Assembly: GCA_947488485.1 (NCBI GenBank)
Contig: CANKZO010000034.1
Coordinates: forward strand, 1-17,067
DNA length: 17,067 nt
Direction of reading: 5' to 3'
Origin: Opitutia bacterium
GTDB lineage: Bacteria; Verrucomicrobiota; Verrucomicrobiae; Opitutales; UBA953
Position 1 is the first letter of the stretch. Each line of letters opens with the position of its first letter. Below the pieces are notes generated by a model that was not told the origin of the DNA, did not search any database, and was given only the letters and a program-made list of their open reading frames with translations. Shown here piece after piece: positions 5,147 to 14,498 of this stretch. The translations under genes were made by a program, and so were the position numbers.

Positions 5147-6523
5147 TTATTTTCCTGTCGCGAAGGGCGGGAGGGACAGGTCGACCTGGTAGAGCACCTG
5201 ATTGTAGTCCCAGCGCGGCGTCGGCTGCCGGTTGCCGGAAAACGTCGTCGTGTAGGTGCCTTCGAAGTGGATCACCGGGGAGTCGGCGCGGAAGAACTCC
5301 GGGTGCAGGACCGGGTTGTAGAAAGTATAGTCGTCGTGCGAGAGCAGCTTGCGGGCGTTGACCCAGGGGCCGAAAGGCTCCGTCGATTCCGCCAGCCAGA
5401 TTTCGCCGAGCGCCGACGGGCGGCCTCCCTGCTGCGTGAAGACCGCGAGCCACTTGCGACTCCAGGGATGCCAGGCCATGTGGCCCTTGTGCGCGACGAC
5501 CTTTTCGCCGGCCGGGGTGGTGGCGCCGACGGCGGGTTGGAGCGCTTTCCATTTCTCCGGGTTCTTCCAGCCTTCGTAAGTGGCGGGCGTCCGGAGCATC
5601 GGGAACGGGTCGCAGAACAGGATCCATTTACGGCCGAGCGGGTCGGTCCAGGGGACCGCATGGCCGGCCGGCATCGGGGGCGCCGTCGGACGGGTCGTGT
5701 CTGCGGTCCAGACCGTATCAAGCGCGCGGAAGATTTCTTCGTGAGGGTCCCATTCCACGAGGTCCCATCGGTAGGCGCGCATCTCGCCTTTGATCTTCAC
5801 GGCGGCGGCGACCAGATGGGGCGCGCCTTTGGCGTCGGGCAGCGTCACCGCCCCCCAGAGCCAGGTCGGTCCGTCGCCGCTTAGTTTCGCGACACCGCGA
5901 GGACGGGATTCGGCCGGGGCAGGCCGGCGATCCGTCACATAAGCGTAGGGCGGACGCAGTGGCGGCTTGGCCGGCGGCTGGAACTTCTCGGTCATCGCCG
6001 CGGAGACGTTGAAGACGCCCAGCGGGTAGTGCGGAAGATTCGTGTCGCCCCAGAACCAATGCAGCCGCCCGCCGAACTCCGCGGTCACCACGCTGTCGGA
6101 ACCGAGCACGCCGCTCTCCTTCCAGTCGAGTTGTTCGCCCAGCTTCTGGGACTCGACGAAGAGTCCGGCACCGGTCAGACGGCCTAGGCGGCGGGCGAGG
6201 ATCGAACGTTCGACCGTGACGCGGAGCGTCTTGCCTGGCGCGGGAGTCAGGCGAACCCCCTTATAGCCGAACCCATCGGCCTTCACGCCGTAGCCGTGGC
6301 CGATGACCGTGAACCACGTCTCGCGGCCCATCAGTTCGGGCAGGTCGCAGGCGATCAGCCCGGCGTTGTCGGAGACGAAGCGAACGCCGTGCACCGTGCG
6401 AAGTTCGACGCCCGGGACGGGCCACCCGTCGCCTTGTTCGACGACCTCGATGCGGCAAGGTTGGGCCGCGCAGACCGAAGTCGCGACGCCCAGCAGGCCG
6501 ACGAGCCAAGAGGTGAGCCGCAT
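5147..6523 (-). CDS. Secreted protein with N-terminal beta-sandwich and C-terminal beta-propeller (DUF4185-like)
   Basis: The 458-aa protein starts with a signal peptide (residues 1 to about 19, MRLTSWLVGLLGV...VCA). Residues about 22-110 (VPGVELRT, DNAGLIACDLP, TVIGHGYGV) look like a carboxypeptidase-regulatory or CnaB-type sandwich. From about 115 on, repeated Trp-rich blades appear: GGRLHWFWGDTN (151-162), TWLWGAVTLPD, RKWILFCDPF, SRKWLAVFTQQGG, EIWLAESTEPFGPW, and YNPVLHPEFF near the end. GRxxWFWGDTN resembles DUF4185-type five-bladed propellers related to glycoside hydrolases. A carbohydrate-binding or carbohydrate-cleaving role outside the cell is plausible but unproven; I could not place catalytic residues. 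No lipobox fits around Cys18 or Cys23. It is the first gene of the likely propeller-DUF2071-HAD transcript and is divergent from hisN. Confidence 0.75.
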   Translation of the reverse strand: MRLTSWLVGLLGVATSVCAAQPCRIEVVEQGDGWPVPGVELRTVHGVRFVSDNAGLIACDLPELMGRETWFTVIGHGYGVKADGFGYKGVRLTPAPGKTLRVTVERSILARRLGRLTGAGLFVESQKLGEQLDWKESGVLGSDSVVTAEFGGRLHWFWGDTNLPHYPLGVFNVSAAMTEKFQPPAKPPLRPPYAYVTDRRPAPAESRPRGVAKLSGDGPTWLWGAVTLPDAKGAPHLVAAAVKIKGEMRAYRWDLVEWDPHEEIFRALDTVWTADTTRPTAPPMPAGHAVPWTDPLGRKWILFCDPFPMLRTPATYEGWKNPEKWKALQPAVGATTPAGEKVVAHKGHMAWHPWSRKWLAVFTQQGGRPSALGEIWLAESTEPFGPWVNARKLLSHDDYTFYNPVLHPEFFRADSPVIHFEGTYTTTFSGNRQPTPRWDYNQVLYQVDLSLPPFATGK

Positions 6524-6612
6524 GCGCGGAGTCTCGCCGAAATCAGCCTCGGTTCAAGCCTGCGGAGGGCTTTTCGCTTGGAGCGGGAGCCGTCCGGGCT
6601 TACCTCTGGGAC

Positions 6613-7386
6613 ATGCTTCCGGAAGCGCGTCAGAAAGAGCTCAAGGCCTTCGCCGGGAAACTCGCGGACATCGCCCGCGCGGTCCTGCTCGCGGCCCACG
6701 CGCGCGTCGAGACCGAGGTCGAGATCAAGCCCGACGGCACGCCCGTGACCGTCGCCGACAAGGAAGCCGAACGCCAGATGCGCGCGGCCATCAAGGCGGC
6801 TTACCCGGATCACGGCATCCTGGGCGAAGAGTTCGGCCCTGAGAATGTCGACGCCGAGTACTGCTGGGTCCTTGATCCCATCGACGGCACCAAGTCGTTC
6901 CTCTCCCGCGTCCCGCTTTACGTCACCCTCATCGGCCTGCGCTACGAAGGTAAGCCCGTGCTCGGTCTCATCGACCAGCCCGTCCTCGGCGAGCGCATCA
7001 TCGGTGACAACCTTACGTGCGAACTGAACGGCCGCCCCGTGCGGGTCGCCGAAGCGGACATGAAGGACGCCATCGTCGTCTCCACCGACCTTGATAACAT
7101 CCGCCGCCTGCATCGCGACGTCCGCTGGAACCGTCTCGCCGACAGCGTCGCGCATGTGCGCACGTGGGGTGACGGCTACGGCCATCTCCTCGTCGCGGCG
7201 GGCCGTGCGCACGTCGTCGCGGATCCGATCATGAATCCGTGGGACCTCGTACCCGTGCTGCCCGTCCTGCGCGGGGCTGGCGCGGTCGTGACCTCCTGGG
7301 AAGGCGGCGATCCCGTCAAAGCCGGCAATATCATCGCGGCGGCGCCGAAGCTACACGCCGAGGTCATGCGGACTTTGCGCGACTGA
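6613..7386 (+). CDS. hisN: Histidinol-phosphate phosphatase, inositol monophosphatase family
   Basis: The 257-aa protein carries the metal-dependent phosphatase signatures GEEFG (71-75), DPIDGTKSF (88-96) and the second metal site DPIMNPWD (204-211, Asp211). The stretch WGDGYGHLLVAAGRA (185-199) followed by DPIMNPWD is the form seen in HisN-type histidinol phosphatases rather than typical inositol monophosphatases. HisN removes phosphate from L-histidinol phosphate, the step just before HisD. The presence of hisD and hisA within 4.5 kb supports this choice. Inositol monophosphatase remains the alternative. The gene is divergent from the propeller protein across 89 bp. The next gene starts 8 nt after its stop. 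Confidence 0.85.
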   Translation: MLPEARQKELKAFAGKLADIARAVLLAAHARVETEVEIKPDGTPVTVADKEAERQMRAAIKAAYPDHGILGEEFGPENVDAEYCWVLDPIDGTKSFLSRVPLYVTLIGLRYEGKPVLGLIDQPVLGERIIGDNLTCELNGRPVRVAEADMKDAIVVSTDLDNIRRLHRDVRWNRLADSVAHVRTWGDGYGHLLVAAGRAHVVADPIMNPWDLVPVLPVLRGAGAVVTSWEGGDPVKAGNIIAAAPKLHAEVMRTLRD

Positions 7387-7394
7387 GCGCGCCC

Positions 7395-8276
7395 ATGGCC
7401 GTCCCGTCTGCCAAGCCCGGACCTAGGCCTACGCGCCGGGCGTTCCTCGGCTTACTCGCCGTGGGTGGCGCCGGCCTCGCGTCGGCGACCTACGCGCGTT
7501 ATCTTGAGCCGGACTGGCTGGACGTCGCCGAGGTCACGCTTGACCCGTTGCGGTTCCCCGCGCCGCGGGGCTTGCGCATCCTGCATCTCTCCGATCTGCA
7601 TTTCGGACCGCACGTACCCCTGGCGCTCATCGAACGCGCCGTGACGCTCGGGCTCGCGCAGCGCCCCGACCTCATCGCCCTCACCGGCGATTTCGTCACC
7701 GGACGGCTGCGGGAGACCGCGGCTTATGCCGCCGTCCTGCGCCGGCTGGCCGCCGTCGCGCCCACGTTCGCCTGTCTTGGCAATCACGACGCCATCGTCG
7801 CGACCGGTCCCGTCGGTGAGGTCGCCCGCACCGCGGCGGTGGTGCGCCTCCTGCGCGAGGCCCGCGCTGACGTCCTCATCAACGAGACGCGCGAAGTCGC
7901 CGTGCGCGGCGGGCGCATCCGCGTCTCCGGGCTCGGCGATTTGTGGACCGGGCAGAACCACCCCGCGCGCTGCCTGACGCCGACCCGCGGCCCGGGTCGC
8001 GAACCGCTGGCGCATGTGCTGCTGAACCATAACCCGGACGCGCGCCTCGCGGCGATGCCGTATCACTGGGATCTCATGCTCTGCGGGCACACCCATGGCG
8101 GCCAGCTCGGCGTGCCCGGGGTCGCGGAGTGGTTGGCGCCCGTGAGCGACAAGTCGCACATCGAGGGCCTGCGCGAGCGGTCCGGCCGCCTGATCCATAT
8201 CACGCGCGGCGTCGGCAGTCTCTACGGCGTGCGGCTGTTCTGCCGTCCGCAGGTGAGCCTGCTCGTCGTCGGCTGA
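7395..8276 (+). CDS. Tat-exported metallophosphoesterase (YaeI/YkuE-like)
   Basis: The 293-aa protein begins with a twin-arginine signal: Arg14-Arg15 in PTRRAFLGLLAVGGAGLA (12-29), so it is probably exported folded. The calcineurin-like phosphoesterase motifs follow in order: SDLHFG (66-71), GDFVTG (98-103), GNHDA (129-133), NHNPD (211-215) and GHTHGGQ (231-237). These bind two metal ions. YaeI/YkuE proteins of this type are described as metal-dependent phosphodiesterases acting at the envelope, for example on lipid-linked pyrophosphates; the substrate here is unknown. I chose the ATG at 7395, 8 nt after the hisN stop, because it places the twin-arginine motif correctly. The gene ends 7 nt from the convergent hisD. 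Confidence 0.9.
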   Translation: MAVPSAKPGPRPTRRAFLGLLAVGGAGLASATYARYLEPDWLDVAEVTLDPLRFPAPRGLRILHLSDLHFGPHVPLALIERAVTLGLAQRPDLIALTGDFVTGRLRETAAYAAVLRRLAAVAPTFACLGNHDAIVATGPVGEVARTAAVVRLLREARADVLINETREVAVRGGRIRVSGLGDLWTGQNHPARCLTPTRGPGREPLAHVLLNHNPDARLAAMPYHWDLMLCGHTHGGQLGVPGVAEWLAPVSDKSHIEGLRERSGRLIHITRGVGSLYGVRLFCRPQVSLLVVG

Positions 8277-8283
8277 GCGCGGC

Positions 8284-9576
8284 TCAGAGCCGGATCTTCA
8301 GCGAGCGACCATGGGCGTCGAGGTTCTCCATGCGGGAGAACGCGTCGACCACCGCGGCCGCCTTCTTGAGCGAGGCCGGGGAGTAATGCACCAGGCTCGT
8401 GCGGCGAAGGAAGTCGGCCACGCGCAGGCCGCTGAAGAAGCGACCCGTGCCACCGGTCGGAAGCGTGTGGCTCGGGCCCGCGGTGAAGTCGCCGAGCACC
8501 GTGGGCGTGTGGTGGCCGAGGAGGATGGCGCCGGCGGTGGTGATGCGGGCGGACAGCGCCTTCAGCTTGGCCGGGGCGACCATCAGTTCGAGGTGTTCCG
8601 GGGCGACGAGGTTGGCCGCTTCGGCCGCGTCCTCGATCTTCGGGACCAGGATGGCGCAGACCTTGGCGTCGAGCGCCTTGCGGATCTTCTCGCCGTGCGT
8701 GAGCGTGGCGGACTGTCTGCGGGCGGCGGCGAGGCACTGCTTCGCGAACGCTTCGCTTTCCGTGACCAGGTAGAGCTTCTCCTTGCCGCTGCCGTGTTCG
8801 GCCTGGGCGCAGAGGTCGGCCGCGACCCACTCCGGGTCAGCGGTGCGGTCGGCGATGATCATCACTTCGCTCGGGCCCGGGAGGAGGTCGACGCCGACGA
8901 GACCAAAGACCTGACGCTTCGCTTCGGTCACGAACGTGTTGCCCGGGCCGAAGATCTTGTCGACCGGCGCGATCGTGCGCGTGCCGAGGGCCATCGCCGC
9001 GACCGCCTGGGCGCCGCCGACCGCGTAGACTTCGTGGACGCCGCAGAGGTAGAGCGCGGCGAGGATGTCGGGGTTGATCTTGCCGTCCGGTCCGGGCGGC
9101 GTGCAGGCGCAGAGTTCGGGGACGCCGGCGACCTTGGCGGGCAGCGCGGTCATCAGCACCGTCGAGACGAGCGGCACCTGGCCGCCGGGGATGTAGAGGC
9201 CGCAGCGGCGGATCGCGTGGTGGCGTTCGCCCACCGTGGCGCCGTGCGGGTTCGGCGCCGTCCAGCCTTTCGGCAGCGTGCGCGCGTGGAAGGCCGTGAC
9301 GCACTTCGCCGCTTCGTCGAACGCTTTCTTCTTCGCGGGGGCGAAACCGGCGGCCGCGCGGCGGAGTTCGGCGAGCGGGATGCGTTGGCGCGCGGCGGTG
9401 AGCTTGGCGCGGTCGAACTTCGCCGTGTAGGCGAGCACCGCGGCGTCACCGCGGCGTTTCACGTCGGCGATGATGCCGGCGACCGCGTCGCGGACGTCGG
9501 GGGAGGCTTCGCCCGTACCGACGAAGGCGCCGAGTTGGGCGCGGAAGTCCTTGGCGCGGAGACGGAGGAAGGTCAT
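8284..9576 (-). CDS. hisD: Histidinol dehydrogenase
   Basis: The 430-aa enzyme performs the last two steps of histidine synthesis, oxidising L-histidinol to L-histidine with two NAD+ and a zinc ion. The length is standard. Zinc ligands can be placed by family comparison: Gln258 and His261 in CAQAEHGSG, Asp363 in GDFTAGPSH, and His422 in DAHGRSL. The catalytic Glu327-His328 pair is in APEHLEL. Other signatures are YIPGG (128-132), FGPGN (209-213), GPSEVMIIAD (234-243) and HTLPTGG (370-376). The gene starts 4 nt after the LolA-like gene and is probably the last gene of the tig-clpP-clpX-hisA run. No Shine-Dalgarno sequence is present; the leader ends in a CT-rich stretch. Confidence 0.97.
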   Translation of the reverse strand: MTFLRLRAKDFRAQLGAFVGTGEASPDVRDAVAGIIADVKRRGDAAVLAYTAKFDRAKLTAARQRIPLAELRRAAAGFAPAKKKAFDEAAKCVTAFHARTLPKGWTAPNPHGATVGERHHAIRRCGLYIPGGQVPLVSTVLMTALPAKVAGVPELCACTPPGPDGKINPDILAALYLCGVHEVYAVGGAQAVAAMALGTRTIAPVDKIFGPGNTFVTEAKRQVFGLVGVDLLPGPSEVMIIADRTADPEWVAADLCAQAEHGSGKEKLYLVTESEAFAKQCLAAARRQSATLTHGEKIRKALDAKVCAILVPKIEDAAEAANLVAPEHLELMVAPAKLKALSARITTAGAILLGHHTPTVLGDFTAGPSHTLPTGGTGRFFSGLRVADFLRRTSLVHYSPASLKKAAAVVDAFSRMENLDAHGRSLKIRL

Positions 9577-9580
9577 GGGC

Positions 9581-10330
9581 TCAGAAGGAAGGGAAATCGA
9601 AAAGCCCCGGGGTCAAGGCGGGGTTCACTTGAATCGGGCCGTAGGTCACCTCGCCGGAATTGCGACCTTCGATGGTCACGGACTCCTTGGCGGCGAAGCG
9701 CAGGCCGGCGACCTCGACGAAGGACTCGACCTTCTGGCGGATCAGTTCGCGGTTGGGGGTGAGCTGGTCGGAGGCCACGAGGGCGAAGGTGCGCGCGTCG
9801 AAATGGCGGGTGATGCGGAAGCCGCTGGCGTAGACGTAATGGACGGCGTGGGTGGCGCGGCCGTCGACTTCCGTCAGGCCTTTATATTCGGCCGTCCCGT
9901 CGGCGGGCACCGCGAAGAAAGCCAGGTCATCGCGGGCCATGTCCTGCAGTTTGCGGAACTCCTCGTAGGCGACCGGGCGGATCACCTTGGGGGCGAGCGG
10001 ATCGGTCTGTCGGGTGGTCCAGCCCTCGAGGCGACCGGCGCAGATGACGAGATTGGCCTTCGGCTCTTCGGTGACCGAAAGCTGATGGCGGTAGCCGGGG
10101 GCCGCGAGCGTGAGCGTCATCCGGCCCAGGGATTTCCCCTTCTCATCGAGCGAGGTGAATTCCATCCGCAGGGTGCGGAGCTTGGTCAGGGCGGCGGGGT
10201 CGACGGCCGCGGCGCCGCGAGCCTTGGCGATGACGGTCTCCAGGTTCAGCGGCTGGTCGGCGGCAAGCCCGCCCGTCGCGGCGAGCAGCAGCGTCGTCAG
10301 CAGCACGGAGAATCGGCGGAACAAGGCCAT
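9581..10330 (-). CDS. Secreted LolA-like protein of unknown function
   Basis: The 249-aa protein has a clear signal peptide (residues 1 to about 23, ending GLA). The mature part resembles the half-barrel of LolA and outer-membrane lipoprotein sorting proteins: an N-terminal helix (NLETVIAKARGA), then alternating strands such as LRTLRMEFTSLDEKG, GRMTLTLAAPGYRHQL, ATHAVHYVYASGFRITRHFDA and VAGLRFAAKESVTIEG, ending PGLFDFPSF. That is similarity of pattern, not a firm family match. There is no lipobox, so it is probably a soluble periplasmic protein. It sits between hisA and hisD with a 4-nt gap to hisD and a 72-nt gap after hisA. An envelope protein among histidine genes is unexpected, and co-transcription rather than shared function may explain it. 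Confidence 0.7.
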   Translation of the reverse strand: MALFRRFSVLLTTLLLAATGGLAADQPLNLETVIAKARGAAAVDPAALTKLRTLRMEFTSLDEKGKSLGRMTLTLAAPGYRHQLSVTEEPKANLVICAGRLEGWTTRQTDPLAPKVIRPVAYEEFRKLQDMARDDLAFFAVPADGTAEYKGLTEVDGRATHAVHYVYASGFRITRHFDARTFALVASDQLTPNRELIRQKVESFVEVAGLRFAAKESVTIEGRNSGEVTYGPIQVNPALTPGLFDFPSF

Positions 10331-10402
10331 GGATGGGCGATGTTGGGCGAGGGTGCCTGCTTGGCAAGCATCGGAAGGGCGGCGCCGCCGCGCCCGATGA
10401 GC

Positions 10403-11134
10403 TCAGCGTTCGCCCGTAGCCTTGAGCAATCCCGCCACGTCGCAGCGGCCTTCATACAAGGCTTTGCCGACGATGGCGCCGACGAGATTCGGGTAGGCCT
10501 TGGCCATCTCCGCGAGGCGGGCGACGTCGTCCGTGCCGGACACGCCGCCGGAGGCGATCACGCCGCAGGGGCAGGCCTTGAGCACCGCTTCGAGGGATTT
10601 CCAATTCGGGCCCGTGAGCATGCCGTCCGTGGCGATGTCGGTATAGATCACCGTCGAGACGCCGAGCTCCCCGGCTTCCTTGGCGAACTCCGTGGCCTTG
10701 AGCGCCGTGACGGCCGTCCAGCCTTTGACGGCCACGAGGCCGTCCTTGGCGTCGATGCCGACCGCGAGGCGCGGGCCGTGGGCCTTGGCCATCTCGCGGA
10801 GGAAAGCGGGGTCGGTCGCGGCGCGCGTGCCGATCACGACGCGGCTCGCGCCGGCGGCGTAGGCGGCTTCGGCCGTCGCGCGGTCGCGCATGCCGCCGCC
10901 GAACTGGATCTTCGGACCGAGCGCGGCGATGCGCTGCAGGATCGGAAGGTTGAGCGGGGCGCCGCCGAAGGCGCCGTCGAGGTCGACGACGTGGATCCAG
11001 GCCGCGCCGGCCTGGGCGAAGACGAGGGCCGGTTCGACCGGGTCCTTGTAATAGTCGGTGCGGGCGTCGTCGCGGCCTTGGCTGAGGCGGACGCAGCGAC
11101 CGCCGCGGATATCGATGGCCGGATAGGCGAGCAT
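10403..11134 (-). CDS. hisA: ProFAR isomerase (phosphoribosylformimino-5-aminoimidazole carboxamide ribotide isomerase)
   Basis: The 243-aa TIM-barrel enzyme opens the ribose ring of ProFAR to PRFAR, the fourth step of histidine synthesis. The start MLAYPAIDIRGGRCVRL places the catalytic Asp8. The second catalytic Asp is Asp128 in VGIDAKDG, and Thr165 lies in YTDIATDGM. The two phosphate-binding loops appear as GGGMRD (79-84) and ASGGVSG near residue 195. The Asp8/Asp128/Thr165 set and IDIRGG favour HisA over HisF. The ATG lies 5 nt after the clpX stop, so the two are almost certainly in one transcript. The order clpX-hisA is an unusual join of pathways. Confidence 0.96.
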   Translation of the reverse strand: MLAYPAIDIRGGRCVRLSQGRDDARTDYYKDPVEPALVFAQAGAAWIHVVDLDGAFGGAPLNLPILQRIAALGPKIQFGGGMRDRATAEAAYAAGASRVVIGTRAATDPAFLREMAKAHGPRLAVGIDAKDGLVAVKGWTAVTALKATEFAKEAGELGVSTVIYTDIATDGMLTGPNWKSLEAVLKACPCGVIASGGVSGTDDVARLAEMAKAYPNLVGAIVGKALYEGRCDVAGLLKATGER

Positions 11135-11139
11135 GGAGG

Positions 11140-12459
<1,320 letters not shown>

Positions 12460-12463
12460 ACGC

Positions 12464-13060
12464 TTAGGCGCGGGCCGCCTTCGGCGCCACGACGTGGTCG
12501 ACGAGGCCGTAGGCCTTCGCCTGCTCGGCCGTCATGTAGAAGTCGCGGTCGGAGTCGCGCATCAGGTCCTCGGGCGTCTTGCCGCTGTGCTTGGCGAGGA
12601 CGTGGTTGAGCGTGTCGCGCCAGCGGAGGATCTCCTTCGCGGCGATCGAGATGTCGGACGTCTGGCCGCCGGCGCCGCCGCTCGGCTGGTGGATCATCAC
12701 GCGGCAGTTCGGGAGCGCGTGGCGCTTGCCCTTGGTGCCGGCGGCGAGGAGGACGGTGGCCATGCTGGCCGAGAGGCCGATGCAGTAGGTGTTCACCTCG
12801 CACGTGAGGAAGTTCATCGTGTCGTAGATCGCCATGCCCGCGGTGATGGAGCCGCCCGGGGAGTTGATGTAGATCGAGATGTCCTTCTTCGGGTCTTCCA
12901 TCTGCAGGAAGAGCAGCTGGGCGATGACCGCGTTGGCCACGTCGTCGTAGATCGGCGAGCCGATGAAGATGATGCGGTCCTTGAGCAGGCGGCTGTAGAT
13001 GTCCCAGGCTCGCTCGCCGCGGGCGTCGCGTTCGACGACGTTAGGAATGATGTAGGACAT
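12464..13060 (-). CDS. clpP: ClpP, proteolytic subunit of the Clp protease
   Basis: The 198-aa serine peptidase forms the double-ring chamber that degrades proteins fed by ClpX. The catalytic triad is Ser99 in GLSASMATV, His124 in MIHQPSGG and Asp173 in SDRDFYM, all at the usual places. The opening [21 protein letters not shown] is typical of the short propeptide and axial-loop region. The substrate-binding strand motif INSPGGSI lies at 65-72. It sits between tig (45-nt gap) and clpX (4-nt gap), the common tig-clpP-clpX order. All catalytic residues are present, so this is not one of the inactive ClpR-type paralogues. Confidence 0.98.
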   Translation of the reverse strand: MSYIIPNVVERDARGERAWDIYSRLLKDRIIFIGSPIYDDVANAVIAQLLFLQMEDPKKDISIYINSPGGSITAGMAIYDTMNFLTCEVNTYCIGLSASMATVLLAAGTKGKRHALPNCRVMIHQPSGGAGGQTSDISIAAKEILRWRDTLNHVLAKHSGKTPEDLMRDSDRDFYMTAEQAKAYGLVDHVVAPKAARA

Positions 13061-13105
13061 GGTGGTGCGAGAGGGACTGTGCCCGGATCGGGCGAAATCT
13101 CAACC

Positions 13106-14395
13106 TCAGGCGGCGACTCCGCCGGCGAGGACGGCGTCGAGGGCCTTGTTGAGGAGGGCGTCGCGGCGGAGTTCGGCGAGGCGCTGGCGGTCCTTGACCA
13201 GCTTTTCGGGCTGGGTCTGGCTGGCCTGGGCGGCCTGCATGATCGCGGAACCGAGCTCTTCGCGGGACACCTCGAGCTTCAGCTCTTCGGCGATGCGGGA
13301 GAGGACGAACTGGGCGCGGACGCGGAGGGCGGCGGCCTTCTTGGCTTCGGCCAGGATGTCGTCGCGCTGGGTCTCGAGCTCTTCGGGCTTGGTGCCGCTG
13401 CGCAGGCGCATCTCGGCATACTGGTAGAAGAGGCCCTGGGCGACGGACATGACGGCGGATTCCGGCAGGGGGAATTCCTGGCCGGCGAGGAGGGCGTCGA
13501 CGGCCTTTTCGCGGCGGGCGGTCTCGGCGGCCTGCTTCTTGGAGCCTTCGATGCCCTTGCGGAGCTGGTCGCGGAGATCGGCTTCGTCCTTCACGCCGAC
13601 GGCCTTGCAGAAGGCTTCGTCGACCTTCGGGATTTCCTTACGGCGGACTTCGCTGGCGGTGATCGCGTAGCTGACCTTCTTGCCGCGGAGGGCTTCGCGC
13701 TCATGCGTGGCGGGGAAGACGTATTCGGCCTGGGCGGTGCCGTTGGCCTTGAGGCCGATCACGGCCTGGGCGATGGCGGGGACGGCGACGGCGGCGCCTT
13801 CGGCACCGGCTTCTTCCCAAGTGGATTCGGCGCTACCGTAGGACTTGGCCTCGGCGTCGAGCTCGCTGACGGGCTTGCCGTCGACGGTGCCGACGTAGCC
13901 GATGCGGACGTAGTCGCCCTTGGCGGCGGCGTCTTCGGTCTTCTCGTAGCGGGCGCGCTGCTCGAGGATCTTCTGGAGATGCTGGTCGATGTCGGCTTCG
14001 GCGACGGTCACTTCTTCGACCGGGACCTTGACGGCCTTCCAGTCGGGGGTCTTGAAGTCAGGGACGACGTCGACTTCGTAGCGGAAGACCGCGTCGGTGC
14101 CGGAGCCGGCTTCCTTCTGGACGTCGGCGACGGTGTAGATGGTGAAGGACTTCTCCTGCTGGATACGTTCGTAACCCTGGGAGAGGAGGCGCTGGCTGAC
14201 CTCGTCGGCGATCTGCTTGGCGTACTTCTGACGCACGACGGCTTCCGGTGCCTTGCCCGGGCGGAAGCCGGGGAGGGCGGCCTCGCGGGAGAAGCCCTTG
14301 ACGACTTCCTTCTCGGCGGCGGCGACGGTCGCGGCGGGGACCGTCACGGTGACGGAGCGGCGGGTCGGGTTAGTTTCTTGGATTTTGATGTCCAT
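13106..14395 (-). CDS. tig: Trigger factor (ribosome-associated chaperone)
   Basis: The 429-aa chaperone meets nascent chains at the ribosome exit tunnel and has a prolyl isomerase domain. The ribosome-binding signature GFRPGKAP is at 43-50. The FKBP-like PPIase domain runs from about 158 to 248, beginning GDYVRIGYVGTVDGKP. The C-terminal helical arms fill the rest, ending in an Ala-rich tail. The fold order and length fit the family. In the PPIase domain the stretch EAGAEGAAVAVPAIAQAVIGL is Ala-rich and lacks some usual aromatic residues, so isomerase activity may be weak; that is inference. It heads the tig-clpP-clpX-hisA-LolA-like-hisD run, 103 bp downstream of coaD. Confidence 0.96.
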   Translation of the reverse strand: MDIKIQETNPTRRSVTVTVPAATVAAAEKEVVKGFSREAALPGFRPGKAPEAVVRQKYAKQIADEVSQRLLSQGYERIQQEKSFTIYTVADVQKEAGSGTDAVFRYEVDVVPDFKTPDWKAVKVPVEEVTVAEADIDQHLQKILEQRARYEKTEDAAAKGDYVRIGYVGTVDGKPVSELDAEAKSYGSAESTWEEAGAEGAAVAVPAIAQAVIGLKANGTAQAEYVFPATHEREALRGKKVSYAITASEVRRKEIPKVDEAFCKAVGVKDEADLRDQLRKGIEGSKKQAAETARREKAVDALLAGQEFPLPESAVMSVAQGLFYQYAEMRLRSGTKPEELETQRDDILAEAKKAAALRVRAQFVLSRIAEELKLEVSREELGSAIMQAAQASQTQPEKLVKDRQRLAELRRDALLNKALDAVLAGGVAA

Positions 14396-14397
14396 GG

Positions 14398-14480
14398 TAT
14401 GTATAAAGGGAGGGAGGCCCCCGGTCGGTGGTCGTCGCGGGGGGAAGGGCCGAGCAAATAGAACTACCCCCCACGGTCAA
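14398..14480 (-). promoter_or_regulatory. Candidate promoter region of the tig operon
   Basis: The 103-bp gap between coaD and tig should hold the operon promoter. On the minus strand a TTGACC (14480-14475) resembles a -35 box, but no good -10 lies at 16-18 nt from it. A TATACA lies immediately before the tig ATG (4 nt away) and would give a nearly leaderless mRNA, but its -35 region is poor. A CCTCCCTCCC tract separates the two. Neither reading is strong. Confidence 0.25.
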
Positions 14481-14498
14481 CAGCGGAGGCGGGCCTTT

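Noticed and set aside
6524..6612. A promoter or riboswitch in the divergent gap between the propeller gene and hisN
   Set aside because: At least one promoter must act here, but I could not find a convincing -35/-10 pair or a known RNA motif in the 89 bp.
7239..7394. Extended start for the metallophosphoesterase inside hisN
   Set aside because: The extension overlaps hisN by about 150 bp and would bury the twin-arginine signal, which starts properly from 7395.
8280..8292. Hairpin CGGCT-CAG-AGCCG as a bidirectional terminator between the phosphoesterase and hisD
   Set aside because: The stem is only 5 bp and no U-tract follows on either strand; termination here may be Rho-dependent.
10354..10389. 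Palindromes TGCTT-GGC-AAGCA and GGCGGCGCCGCC between hisA and the LolA-like gene as an attenuator
   Set aside because: The stems are short, there is no U-tract and no leader peptide; the GC-rich palindrome is expected by chance in this composition.
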